Of a DNA stretch of 46,311 bases, positions 15,240 through 23,481 are shown one piece after another (position 1 is the first letter of the stretch; every line of letters begins with the position of its first letter). Source of the stretch: an uncultured Mucilaginibacter sp. (GTDB taxonomy: Bacteria; Bacteroidota; Bacteroidia; Sphingobacteriales; Sphingobacteriaceae); the NCBI GenBank assembly GCA_903863845.1, contig CAIPDP010000167.1:1-46311 (forward strand). The letters run 5' to 3'. The position numbers and the translations under genes were made by a program. The notes beneath the pieces are model-generated. The model was not told the DNA's origin and ran no database searches. It saw only the letters and a list, made by a program, of their open reading frames with translations.

Positions 15240-15653
15240 TTATGATTTTTTTAAGGTACGCATATAGTTAACTACACTCCATAGGTCTTCAGGATCTGAG
15301 ATCTTTTTCTTAAAACTAGGCATGTCATCGCGACCTTCTGATATTTTATAAAAAAGTGAGCCGTCTGACTGTGATTGCATAGCTGAAGTAGTCAAATCCT
15401 GTGGTTGGGTTTTCAATTGTGCAGCTTTACTGCCATCTCCTAAACCCGTTTTGCCATGGCAGGAAGCGCAATGCAGATTCCATAATGATTTACCGGTTGC
15501 TAACGATTCTTTGTCAGATTTGACCGGGTTTGGTGTTTTTGCATTTTTTTCAGGAACAGGCCAGGGCTTTGTTTTTTGAACAATGTTTGTAAACGCGAAG
15601 CTCACAATGCTTAAAGCGATAAGTGTGGTCGCCAGTGTTAGTTTACTTTTCAT
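15240..15653 (-). CDS. Periplasmic cytochrome c, copy B
   Basis: 137 residues from the ATG at 15653, chosen because it aligns with MKSKLL at the start of copy A and begins the signal peptide. Upstream in-frame starts at 15680 and 15725 only add polar residues. Haem site CASCH at 62-66, with the methionine in GRDDMPSFKKK as likely sixth ligand. Nearly the same as the cytochrome at 10344-10751 through the mature part. It is the last gene of unit 4. The high similarity points to a fairly recent duplication or ongoing conversion between the cassettes. Confidence 0.92.
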   Translation of the reverse strand: MKSKLTLATTLIALSIVSFAFTNIVQKTKPWPVPEKNAKTPNPVKSDKESLATGKSLWNLHCASCHGKTGLGDGSKAAQLKTQPQDLTTSAMQSQSDGSLFYKISEGRDDMPSFKKKISDPEDLWSVVNYMRTLKKS

Positions 15654-15728
15654 TTTGGTTTTGGTTTTTATGTTGTTCATTGATTTCTTTATAGACAATT
15701 GATATTCGAATTTGTGATCAAACATTTA

Positions 15729-16721
15729 TTAATTCCACAAACGTGTTATGTTGAAACCGATCAGGAATTTTCCTCCTTTAACCTTGCCACCGCCAGTTTG
15801 GGTATAATCAAAAGGACTATTGGTATTGAACAGAGCATTCTTTCCCGGATTCAGCAGTGAGTAGTTACCCATGAAGAGTTGGAAAGTGTGACCGCTGGTG
15901 CTGAATTCAAATCCGAACGAAAGATTGGGGTTAGGATTGTTTGTTGGTTCTTTTGTTAGCGGCTGATCGTAGTCGATCAATAAAGCTGTGGCATCACCTA
16001 ATTTGTATCTTCCTGCAACAGATATTGCAAAATGATCATGCTTCATTTCCTCAAAGATGGTACGTCCTGTACTGTCATTTTTAGTCAGGTATCCTGGTAC
16101 AGCATTTTGGTGTGTAATGCTTGGTGATACCTGGATGGACAAATTGTCAGTAAATTTCCTTGCTATAATGATCTCGTTGAACGAAAGGATACGATCGGTG
16201 TAATGGCTAAATAAACTTTTGGTCGGATCGGCCCTGGTATCAAGCGATAAGTTACCGTAATAGGTGATACTTACCGGTGATTCGCCTCTGGTTTGTTTGA
16301 TGATCGCGTATTTTGCGCTTCCATCCCAAAGTTCATCATACTTCTCAAAACCCAATCCAAGGTAAAGGTTATTAATTGGTGCATAGTCAACCCCGATCCT
16401 GATATTGGACGAAGCGTACAATCCCCAAAAATCACTATAGCCATTGTTAACTGTACCAAACCGGTGTTGAATATCCATTTCAAAGGTCCCTTTTACAGGT
16501 ACCATTACCGTTTGATTGTCAATTATCCAAATACTTTGAAAAGTATTTTTTACCGGCTTGGCTTTGGCCGGGATAACTGCATCTTTTGCTGCAGCAGTAG
16601 TGTCTTGTGCGAAAGCTGTTGTCTGCATTAGTAGCAGGCAGGCTACAAGGCACACGCCTGTTGTCAGCAAACGTTTTCCAATATTTATTGTTAGTTTCAC
16701 GTCTTTAGTTTTAAAGTCCAT
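15729..16721 (-). CDS. DUF5777-type outer-membrane beta-barrel, copy B
   Basis: 330 residues. A signal peptide (ending TTAFAQ) and short Ala/Lys linker precede a barrel domain beginning IWIIDNQTVMVPVKGTFEMD and ending LIGFNITRLWN, with LSFGFEFSTSGHTFQLFMGN before it. Same family and length as 10821-11813. The start ATG overlaps the stop of the CX4CH lipoprotein gene by one base (TAATG), so the two are translationally coupled. Probably an outer-membrane partner of the cytochromes; biochemical role unknown. Confidence 0.85.
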   Translation of the reverse strand: MDFKTKDVKLTINIGKRLLTTGVCLVACLLLMQTTAFAQDTTAAAKDAVIPAKAKPVKNTFQSIWIIDNQTVMVPVKGTFEMDIQHRFGTVNNGYSDFWGLYASSNIRIGVDYAPINNLYLGLGFEKYDELWDGSAKYAIIKQTRGESPVSITYYGNLSLDTRADPTKSLFSHYTDRILSFNEIIIARKFTDNLSIQVSPSITHQNAVPGYLTKNDSTGRTIFEEMKHDHFAISVAGRYKLGDATALLIDYDQPLTKEPTNNPNPNLSFGFEFSTSGHTFQLFMGNYSLLNPGKNALFNTNSPFDYTQTGGGKVKGGKFLIGFNITRLWN

Positions 16722-17104
16722 TAATTATTCATTGCGCCAGTTCTGATCCAGTCATAAACTTTTTGCCGGTCAGAGGCAAGGGGCATGTGTTCTTCCATGT
16801 TCCCGGTGATCATTTGATAAAGAATACTTTGATTTGGGAATAAAGTATTTACAAAGCCACCGTTTACAAGGCTATTGTAAGAAACTGCTGTCTCCAGATC
16901 TGGCGTTTGTGCACCTGCCACATGGCAACCTGATTTTGCACAATCAGTATTCAACAAAGGGGCGATATCCGTTTTATAGCTATACTGTTTTGGAGGTGCG
17001 TTAGGGTCGGCACCGGCAACCGGTAGAACAACATCTTTATAACACCCTGTTATGCCAATCCCCAATACCATCAGGAGACCCGCAAATATGATTAGTCGTT
17101 TCAT
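16721..17104 (-). CDS. Cytochrome-like lipoprotein with CX4CH motif, copy B
   Basis: 127 residues, lipobox GITGC (C21). The motif region YKTDIAPLLNTDCAKSGCHV matches copy A with CX4CH at the same residue numbers (C55, C60, H61), and EEHMPLA provides M107, equivalent to M106 there. Conservation of this spacing in both copies argues that it is functional and not an error. The gene is followed with one-base overlap by the DUF5777 gene and preceded 17 bases upstream by the YceI-like gene. Confidence 0.82.
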   Translation of the reverse strand: MKRLIIFAGLLMVLGIGITGCYKDVVLPVAGADPNAPPKQYSYKTDIAPLLNTDCAKSGCHVAGAQTPDLETAVSYNSLVNGGFVNTLFPNQSILYQMITGNMEEHMPLASDRQKVYDWIRTGAMNN

Positions 17105-17121
17105 CTTAATTTAGTTTAGGG

Positions 17122-17910
17122 CTATTTGTTATTAAAGTTTGCGTTAATTACTATGTCAATTTTGTCGGCAGTTTCGGTGCTTACTATACCGAAATCGGCC
17201 TTGTTAATTTGAAATGCCAGTGTTAGCCCAAAATCACTGTAAGTTCCGGCAGGAACTACCGCTTCAGGTACATAGGTTAATTTGCCTGTAATTGATTCTG
17301 TAATTGGCGCGGCCAGGCCTCCCTGCCATGTGAAATTAAACACTACTATATAGTCATTGCCAGCGGGGTCAAAGGTCACCGAAGTAGTTTTGATCTGGGC
17401 TACATTTGTAACAGTAAGATTTTGTGTTCCCGGTACAATTTTAGTTGTTGCAAGGGTAGTGATCAAACAGCCTCCATCTCTTGCGGGCTCGCCTGTATTT
17501 ACTTGGTTTATTTGAACGTAGCCTGCGAAATGTGTTTTATCTGGCTGGTTTTCATAGAAAGCCCAGGAAGTATCAGGAAGTGGTTGTGCTGCAGTTACAT
17601 AATTCTGTAATTTGGTATTGTTGCTAAGGTCTGCTACACCGAACTGATTAAACTTTCCGGTCAGATCAGCACCTACTTCCAGGAATGGTGTTGACCAGTT
17701 AACTGCACTGTGCACTTTGTCAAATTTCCACTGGGTTGTATCGCCAGCGGTTAAACCAGGAAGGTGGATATGATTACCCCTGGTAATTTTTACAGCAGTT
17801 GAAACTGCAGCAGGTAAAACCTGATCTTTATGTGTGCAACTTGAGATGATGCCATATCCGCTAATGATAAGCAGAATGATCATTAGCAATTTGTTGTTAA
17901 ATCGTTTCAT
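17122..17910 (-). CDS. YceI-like lipoprotein
   Basis: 262 residues with a lipobox (GIISSC, C25). The segment WKFDKVHSAVNWSTPFLEVG, then GKFNQFG and a C-terminal ADFGIV...KIDIVINANF, follows the pattern of YceI domains, lipocalin-like barrels that bind isoprenoid quinones or related lipids. The KIVPGTQNLTVT and KTTSVTFDP segments fit further barrel strands. As first gene of unit 4 it occupies the position of the ethylbenzene-dehydrogenase-like gene of unit 3. A quinone- or lipid-binding periplasmic role fits an electron-transfer unit, but this is inferred. Confidence 0.8.
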   Translation of the reverse strand: MKRFNNKLLMIILLIISGYGIISSCTHKDQVLPAAVSTAVKITRGNHIHLPGLTAGDTTQWKFDKVHSAVNWSTPFLEVGADLTGKFNQFGVADLSNNTKLQNYVTAAQPLPDTSWAFYENQPDKTHFAGYVQINQVNTGEPARDGGCLITTLATTKIVPGTQNLTVTNVAQIKTTSVTFDPAGNDYIVVFNFTWQGGLAAPITESITGKLTYVPEAVVPAGTYSDFGLTLAFQINKADFGIVSTETADKIDIVINANFNNK

Positions 17911-17952
17911 AATGAGTAGTTTAATTTAAAATCCTTTGTTAGATATTTTGCA

Positions 17953-18019
17953 CTAAAGTATCCCGAAGTTGTGGGAGACCACATGACAGCAGGCAGAAAA
18001 AATGATGACTGTTGTCAGA
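17953..18019 (-). promoter_or_regulatory. Degenerate Crp/Fnr-like site plus -7 box, unit 4
   Basis: On the minus strand TCTGACAACAGTCATC (18019 to 18004) is a weaker match to TGTGA-N6-TCAyT, and TACTTTAG (17960 to 17953) follows after 43 nt, the same spacing as in units 1 to 3. The palindrome TGTGG-GAGA-CCACA at about 17970-17983 lies in between and could be a separate operator. Call rests mainly on spacing. Confidence 0.4.
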
Positions 18020-18152
18020 CAATAATCTGCCTCCAGGCACATTATGAAATATGAAGTATCTGTAATTCGACTATAAAATCAGCTCTATAAAAAACAAGTG
18101 AATTCAACAAAAAGACTTTTTGACGGGTATCAAAACTGGCTTAAGGCGTAGT

Positions 18153-18668
18153 TCAGCTTTTCGCTTTTTTTTTGGAAAAGTTGTAGAAGAAAAAAATAGT
18201 TGTTAACACCAGCAAAGTGCAGCAGTTTAACAGCAAGCTGAATGAATAAACTTTCATATCATTTTGAACAATAACATTACCGGTTGAGAACTGCTTAAAG
18301 AGATCAATTAATATCAGGGCGAAAAATGCAAAGCTATGTATAAGTGTCAGTTGGTTTTTTTTTCTAAAAACGGGTAGAAAAAAAAGGATGGCTAATAAAG
18401 CCCAAATTACCAAATAGGGATATTGTATATGGCTTTTGATATTTGCCAGCGAATAGTCGGGGTACAAATTTTTTAATTGTAAGCCAAGGTAAAGAATTCC
18501 AAGCAATGCATAACTAAATGGTAAGCCGGGTATTAGAAAGCTGACAAAACTTTTTTTGATTTTTGTGTTTCCTGCGATAACATAGCTTATAGCATATACC
18601 AATGGGTAACCTGAAAAAAAAGCTATCAGTTCAAGTTGCTGCAAATAGGCCAAAAAACCATCGTTCAT
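18153..18668 (-). CDS. Integral membrane protein of unknown function
   Basis: 171 residues with four to five hydrophobic helices (about residues 10-32, 41-66, 83-102, 108-125 and 143-163) and a lysine-rich C terminus (NFSKKKAKS). No motif was recognised and no conserved charged residue lies inside the helices. The membrane pattern supports a real gene. It is monocistronic between unit 4's promoter region and the aminopeptidase terminator. Base composition is more AT-rich than its neighbours. Confidence 0.65.
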   Translation of the reverse strand: MNDGFLAYLQQLELIAFFSGYPLVYAISYVIAGNTKIKKSFVSFLIPGLPFSYALLGILYLGLQLKNLYPDYSLANIKSHIQYPYLVIWALLAILFFLPVFRKKNQLTLIHSFAFFALILIDLFKQFSTGNVIVQNDMKVYSFSLLLNCCTLLVLTTIFFFYNFSKKKAKS

Positions 18669-18784
18669 GTAAAAAGGACTAAATCATTATCGGGGTTAAA
18701 TATCGGCAATTACAACCATTCTGAAGTATTGGGATTATTTTGAGCAACAGTTTTATCCATTTTACCATTTGTTATCGAAGCAAT

Positions 18785-18821
18785 AAAAAAGGCTTACCGA
18801 AAGATTATCGATAAGCCTTTT
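18785..18821 (-). terminator. Terminator of the aminopeptidase unit
   Basis: Inverted repeat AAAAGGCTTA (18787-18796) and TAAGCCTTTT (18812-18821), with an inner CGA/TCG pairing. On the minus strand it ends in a run of T. It lies 21 bases past the M1 aminopeptidase stop. Confidence 0.85.
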
Positions 18822-18841
18822 CATGTTTTTAATTAGTGGTA

Positions 18842-21343
18842 TTATTTCCCTTCTGAAATAGCTTTTGCCGCAGCATCGGCTGCTTGAGCAGAAGCATCGT
18901 CGTTCAGTTTACTGCGATCAGCCTTAATATTATTCAACAGATTTATGATGAAGGGGCCAACGCCACCAAACGCCTTGTACTTGATACCGGCCTGTTTTAA
19001 TTGTTCAATACCTTGTTGAGCATATTCAGGGTTTTTTACCTTGCCTGTGAGGTCAGCAAAGTTTCTGATCATGGCAAATTTTCCATTTACATCAGCTGCT
19101 GTAAATTTATCATAAACAAACGGCCAGGCGTCCGAATTGCCGCTGCTCGCAAATACCGAGATCATAGATTGCGTAAGTGTTCCTGCATTGTCTTTCTCAA
19201 AGCCTAAAGCAAGCTTAACGGCTTGGGCAGAATCAAGTTGATTGATACCGATCAATGCTGCACCCTGAACCGCGTATGATTGGCTGCCGATAGCTTCTTT
19301 AAATAAGCTCAAATTAGCCGGATCTTTCAATTTAGCCAATGTACTGATCGCTGCTGCCCGCGCGAGCGTGTTTTTGTCATTTTTAGCTATTTCGGTTAAA
19401 ACTGGCAATGCTGCGTCATGTACTTGTTTATTGTTCATCCGAAGGGCCTTGATGGCTTTGATCCGCAAACCATAATAAGGATCTTTTAAAGCAGCCAACA
19501 GAATATTTTGGGCAGTTGGGTCGGATTGTTTTGATTGTGCGGCTTCTATCGCCTCAAAACGGTCGAGATATAAACCAGCATGTGCTTGTTGAAAAGCAAA
19601 CTCATCCAGCGTTTTATTATCTGTTTTTTTGACGAGCAATATCTTATCGCCATCAAAGTTCACCAGGTCGGGTTTGGCATCTAATTTAAAATTCAGTGTG
19701 TCAGCTTTATCAGCTACCCAAACCTGATGGCGTTCTTTTTTACCGCCAGTATAAATATCAATAGCTACCGGCAATTTAAATACCTGTCCTGTTTGTTTCT
19801 GCTTTACATAAACAATTTCGGTTTTTGAAGCATCATCCCATTTATAGCTGATATCCAGTACAGGATGTCCCGCTCCATAATACCATTGGTTAAAGAACCA
19901 GTTGAGATCGCGTCCGCTTGCTTCTTCTAATGCCAGGCGGAGCTGTTGTGCTTCGCCATTTTTAAAGGCATTGGTCTTCAGGTAAATATTTAAGCCTTTG
20001 TAAAATGCATCTTTACCAAGGTAGTTGCGTAGCATACCTAAAATGCGGCCGCCTTTTTGATAGGTCACCACATCAAAAACATCTTCTTTATCATTGTAGT
20101 GGAACCTTACCAGATTTTTTTCAGCAGCCTGCGGATCGCTAAGGTAAGTGCTCATGTCCTGGTAGTTTTGGTCGGCTGCAACGTCAGCGCCATATTTATG
20201 TTCGGCCCATAAGGTCTCGCTGTAATTGGCAAAGGACTCATTTACTGTTAAATTGCTCCAGCTTTCGCAAGTCACATAATCGCCAAACCACTGGTGAAAC
20301 AATTCGTGCGCAATGGTACTTGCCGCAAAGTCATAATAGTTATCTATCAACTGGCGTTTTGTGAGATTTTCAAACTCACCGTGTAATGTTGCGGTAGTAT
20401 TTTCCATTGCTCCGCTCACATAATCGCGCACCACGATTTGTGCATATTTATTCCATGGATAATCAACTCCGGTTATGTGTGAATAGAATTCGATCATTTC
20501 GGGAGTCAAGCCGAAAATGTCTTTCGCGTTAGCAGCATATTTTGGCTCCATATAATAATCAACCGGTTTATTGCGCCAGTGGTCGTGGTATACCTTAAAA
20601 TCGCCTACAGCCATCATAAATAAGTATACTGAATGAGGCAACTCCATTTTCCAGGTATCTGTACGTGTGCCATCCCCATTGTCTTTTTGTGATGCCAGAC
20701 GGCCATTGGAAAGGGTAACATATTTTGAAGGCACGGTCATACTGATCTCGTCAGTTGATTTTTGTTCGGGTTTATCGATGGTAGGGAACCATGCTGAAGA
20801 GCCCTCTGTTTCGCCCTGGGTCCAAATTTGGGTAGGCTTATCTTTTTCAGTGCCATCGGGATTGATAAAGTATAATCCTTTGGCATCATTGATCGCTGCG
20901 CTTCCCTTTACCTTTAATTGGTTGGGTTTTGATGTATAATTGATATAAACGGTATAGGCTTCATTTCCACGGTATGTTTTGTCCAATTTTATTGCGAGGC
21001 TGAGGCTATCCTGATATTGGAATTTAAGTGGCGTCAATTTGCCGTTTTTGACAATAGCAATCTCGTTGATATCCATGCCTTTTGCATCCAGGCGCAGCGA
21101 ATCAGTTGGATAAAAATGGGGTTTTAAAGTAACCCATTCTTTTCCGTATAGGTATCGCTTTTTATAATCAAAGCGTACATCCAGTTTGGTGTGTACAATG
21201 TCGTTGATCTTAGGAGGTGTTTCCCTGTAAATTTTAAAGAGTGTACTGTCCTGCTTGTCCTGTCCCTGGGCATGCAAGGAATTAAAGCCCGCAACAAAAA
21301 TGCCGGTAAGCATCAATGCGGAGAGCGTTTTAAATTTGATCAT
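18842..21343 (-). CDS. M1 family zinc aminopeptidase, secreted
   Basis: 833 residues. After a signal peptide (ending SLHAQ) comes an M1 fold: GAMEN at 311-315 (substrate N-terminus recognition), the zinc site HELFH at 346-350 and E369 after an 18-residue gap (HExxH-18-E), with WFGDYVTCESWSNLTVNES between. The C-terminal part (about 590-800) is helical with HEAT-like repeats (LKDPYYGLRIKAIKAL, LAKLKDPANLSLFKEA). It removes N-terminal residues from peptides in the periplasm or outside the cell. It is followed upstream by an amidohydrolase gene 9 bases away, suggesting a joint role in peptide breakdown. Confidence 0.93.
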   Translation of the reverse strand: MIKFKTLSALMLTGIFVAGFNSLHAQGQDKQDSTLFKIYRETPPKINDIVHTKLDVRFDYKKRYLYGKEWVTLKPHFYPTDSLRLDAKGMDINEIAIVKNGKLTPLKFQYQDSLSLAIKLDKTYRGNEAYTVYINYTSKPNQLKVKGSAAINDAKGLYFINPDGTEKDKPTQIWTQGETEGSSAWFPTIDKPEQKSTDEISMTVPSKYVTLSNGRLASQKDNGDGTRTDTWKMELPHSVYLFMMAVGDFKVYHDHWRNKPVDYYMEPKYAANAKDIFGLTPEMIEFYSHITGVDYPWNKYAQIVVRDYVSGAMENTTATLHGEFENLTKRQLIDNYYDFAASTIAHELFHQWFGDYVTCESWSNLTVNESFANYSETLWAEHKYGADVAADQNYQDMSTYLSDPQAAEKNLVRFHYNDKEDVFDVVTYQKGGRILGMLRNYLGKDAFYKGLNIYLKTNAFKNGEAQQLRLALEEASGRDLNWFFNQWYYGAGHPVLDISYKWDDASKTEIVYVKQKQTGQVFKLPVAIDIYTGGKKERHQVWVADKADTLNFKLDAKPDLVNFDGDKILLVKKTDNKTLDEFAFQQAHAGLYLDRFEAIEAAQSKQSDPTAQNILLAALKDPYYGLRIKAIKALRMNNKQVHDAALPVLTEIAKNDKNTLARAAAISTLAKLKDPANLSLFKEAIGSQSYAVQGAALIGINQLDSAQAVKLALGFEKDNAGTLTQSMISVFASSGNSDAWPFVYDKFTAADVNGKFAMIRNFADLTGKVKNPEYAQQGIEQLKQAGIKYKAFGGVGPFIINLLNNIKADRSKLNDDASAQAADAAAKAISEGK

Positions 21344-21352
21344 ATGATATAA

Positions 21353-22633
21353 TTATTGGTTTTTATAAATTTTCCCATCTTTCATTACGAAGGCTATTTT
21401 TTGCAAAATTTTAATATCTGCCAAAGGATCGCCGTCAACGGCAACCATATCAGCAAATTTCCCTTTCGAAATACTGCCTATTTTATCGCTTAGCCCAAGT
21501 AAATCGGCAGCATTTACGGTGGCAGCTTTTATGGCTTCCAGCGAGGGCATACCAGCTTCAACCATGTACTGAAACTCAAGTGCATTTTTCCCGTGGGCGT
21601 ACACACCTGCATCCGTGCCAAAAGCTATCTTAACCCCTGCTTTATAAGCTTTACCAAAGGTAGCCTGGATTTGCGACCCTACCTCGGTAGCTTTGCGAGC
21701 AATTACAGGTGGAAAAAAGCCTGGAATTTTTGCCGAGTCGGCAACCGATTTGCCCGCTATGATGGTAGGTACTAAATAGGTGCCATGTTGCTTCGCGAGC
21801 TCAAAATCTTCAGCATTCATAAAGCTACCATGTTCAATCGAAGCTACCCCACCAATTATTGCTCGTTTGATCCCCTCAGCTCCATGAGCATGGCAGGCTA
21901 CTTTCAGGCCGTAATCTTTGGCGGTTTCTACCACTGCTTTGATCTCTTCCAGGGTCATTTCAGCACCAGAGCTATTTTCACTCAAATCGAGCACACCACC
22001 GGTCGAGGCGATCTTGATCACATCCGAGCCTCTTTTAAATTGAAGGCGAACTGCCTTGATCATTTCATCCGGCCCATCGGCAACGCCATCATCCGGCCCC
22101 ATTTTGTGGTTAAAGGCATCATCCCTGAATCCATCCGAATTATCCATATGTCCACCCGAACCGGATATTGCTCTGCCAGCTGTAAGGATGCGCGGCCCAT
22201 CAATGAGGCCTTTGTTAATCGCTTTACGTAAACTAATATTAACACCACTACCACCAAGGTCACGCACGGTAGTAAAGCCTGCAAGCAAAGTTCGTTTGGC
22301 AAATACAGCAGCCTGGTAGGCTACATCGGCATCTGTTAACGTAAACCCTTCTAATAAAGTGTTTTTGTTTTGCTCACTTTCCAAATGCACATGGCAATCG
22401 ATCAAACCAGGCAGAACCGTTTTATTTTTCAGGTCGATCACCGGGTCTGATGGGCCGCCTTTGATATATCCTTTCCGGATATCCGTGATGATGTTGCCTT
22501 CAACAATGATGGTGACCTCGGATTGAACCTGGTTAGATGTTCCGTCAATCAATTTGCCACATTGTATATAGGATTTTTGTGCATAAGACGAAAGGCTAAA
22601 CATCGCCAGCAATAGCGTAAGTATTTTGCTCAT
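21353..22633 (-). CDS. Secreted metal-dependent amidohydrolase
   Basis: 426 residues from the ATG at 22633; a TTG two codons upstream is less likely. A signal peptide (ending SSYAQ) is followed by an amidohydrolase-superfamily TIM barrel: PGLIDCHVH with the HxH metal pair H81/H83, DVIKIASTGG with the bridging lysine, ACHAHG and IEHGSF histidines, and the metal-binding aspartate in FGTDAGVYAHG. The GKFADMVAVDGDPLADI ending is typical of the imidazolonepropionase/prolidase-like group. It probably hydrolyses dipeptides or cyclic amides. It is cotranscribed with the M1 aminopeptidase (9-base gap), consistent with peptide catabolism; the exact substrate is unknown. Confidence 0.88.
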   Translation of the reverse strand: MSKILTLLLAMFSLSSYAQKSYIQCGKLIDGTSNQVQSEVTIIVEGNIITDIRKGYIKGGPSDPVIDLKNKTVLPGLIDCHVHLESEQNKNTLLEGFTLTDADVAYQAAVFAKRTLLAGFTTVRDLGGSGVNISLRKAINKGLIDGPRILTAGRAISGSGGHMDNSDGFRDDAFNHKMGPDDGVADGPDEMIKAVRLQFKRGSDVIKIASTGGVLDLSENSSGAEMTLEEIKAVVETAKDYGLKVACHAHGAEGIKRAIIGGVASIEHGSFMNAEDFELAKQHGTYLVPTIIAGKSVADSAKIPGFFPPVIARKATEVGSQIQATFGKAYKAGVKIAFGTDAGVYAHGKNALEFQYMVEAGMPSLEAIKAATVNAADLLGLSDKIGSISKGKFADMVAVDGDPLADIKILQKIAFVMKDGKIYKNQ

Positions 22634-22793
22634 GAACAAAGAGTTTAAACTTTAGCTAATTTATAAAGATTTTTGATTTATTGATTAAGATGCTACGGCC
22701 TAAGCTTTGTTACGGCATTTTTTGCCTCAACTTAGAATATGCCATCCAGACTTTTCCCTGGTAGTTTGTTTAAATAAACATACCCGGCTTTTC

Positions 22794-22830
22794 AAAAAAA
22801 AAAGCTGAAAAGAATTAACTTTTCAGCTTT
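22794..22830 (-). terminator. Terminator of the bacilliredoxin gene
   Basis: Perfect 12-bp stem (22801-22812 AAAGCTGAAAAG with 22819-22830) and 6-nt loop; the minus strand then runs into seven or more T residues. It lies 23 bases past the stop at 22854. Confidence 0.9.
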
Positions 22831-22853
22831 AAGCTTTAGTTTTTTAAATAAAA

Positions 22854-23267
22854 TTAGCAATATTGATCGAATGCATGCTTCAAATTGTCAGCGATCATTT
22901 GAGCAGGGCGACCTTCAATTTGGTGCCGCTCGATCATATGAACCAATTTGCCGTCTTTGAACAAAGCCATAGACGGGCTTGATGGTGGATAGGGTAACAT
23001 ATAAGCGCGTGCTTTGTCTACCGCTTCTTTTTCCATACCTGCAAATACTGTTACAAATTTATCTGGATGTTTGTCGTTTTGTGCGGCAAGACGTGCAGCC
23101 GGACGGGCCATTGCAGCAGCACATCCGCAAACTGAATTCACCATAACAAATACAGTGCCTTCGCTTTCGATCGCATTCGTAACTGCTTCGGCGTCTTTTA
23201 ACTCTTCAAAACCAACTTTGGTCAGCTCTTCCCTCATGGGGGCTACCAAATACTCAGGGTACATCAT
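22854..23267 (-). CDS. BrxA/BrxB family bacilliredoxin
   Basis: 137 residues with the family's CGC active site (C47-G48-C49 in VNSVCGCAAAMARPA) in a thioredoxin-like fold, plus the conserved ESEGTVFVMVNS and PPSSPSMALFKDGK segments. Bacilliredoxins remove bacillithiol from protein cysteines; in Bacteroidota bacillithiol is known in some species, and a general disulfide role is also possible. Two adjacent ATGs (23267 and 23264) could serve. It has its own promoter and terminator, so it is monocistronic. Confidence 0.9.
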   Translation of the reverse strand: MMYPEYLVAPMREELTKVGFEELKDAEAVTNAIESEGTVFVMVNSVCGCAAAMARPAARLAAQNDKHPDKFVTVFAGMEKEAVDKARAYMLPYPPSSPSMALFKDGKLVHMIERHQIEGRPAQMIADNLKHAFDQYC

Positions 23268-23288
23268 ATCTGTTAATTAATGTTTTGG

Positions 23289-23316
23289 CAAAGTTAAAAA
23301 ATCATTTTTATTCAAA
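23289..23316 (-). promoter_or_regulatory. Bacteroidota-type promoter of the bacilliredoxin gene
   Basis: On the minus strand TTTG (23316-23313) is followed after 16 nt by TAACTTTG (23296-23289), matching the TTTG / TAnnTTTG pattern of the primary Bacteroidota sigma factor. It lies 22 bases upstream of the start codon. Confidence 0.6.
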
Positions 23317-23481
23317 AATCTTAAATAAGTAATAAAAACAATTAAGTGACTAAATATTACAAACCTTTTACTGCTTACCTCAAGAACTGCTGGTTGTTAT
23401 TTATGTTAAATTTCGAAATAATTTAGGTTTTTGTACACCTATATCATATCTTGCAGTCCCCAATTAAACGGAATACGACGT

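Noticed and set aside
17970..17983. TGTGG-GAGA-CCACA palindrome as the main Crp/Fnr site of unit 4
   Set aside because: The half-site gap is 4 nt, not 6, and it does not lie at the 43-nt distance from the -7-like box; kept only as a possible extra operator.
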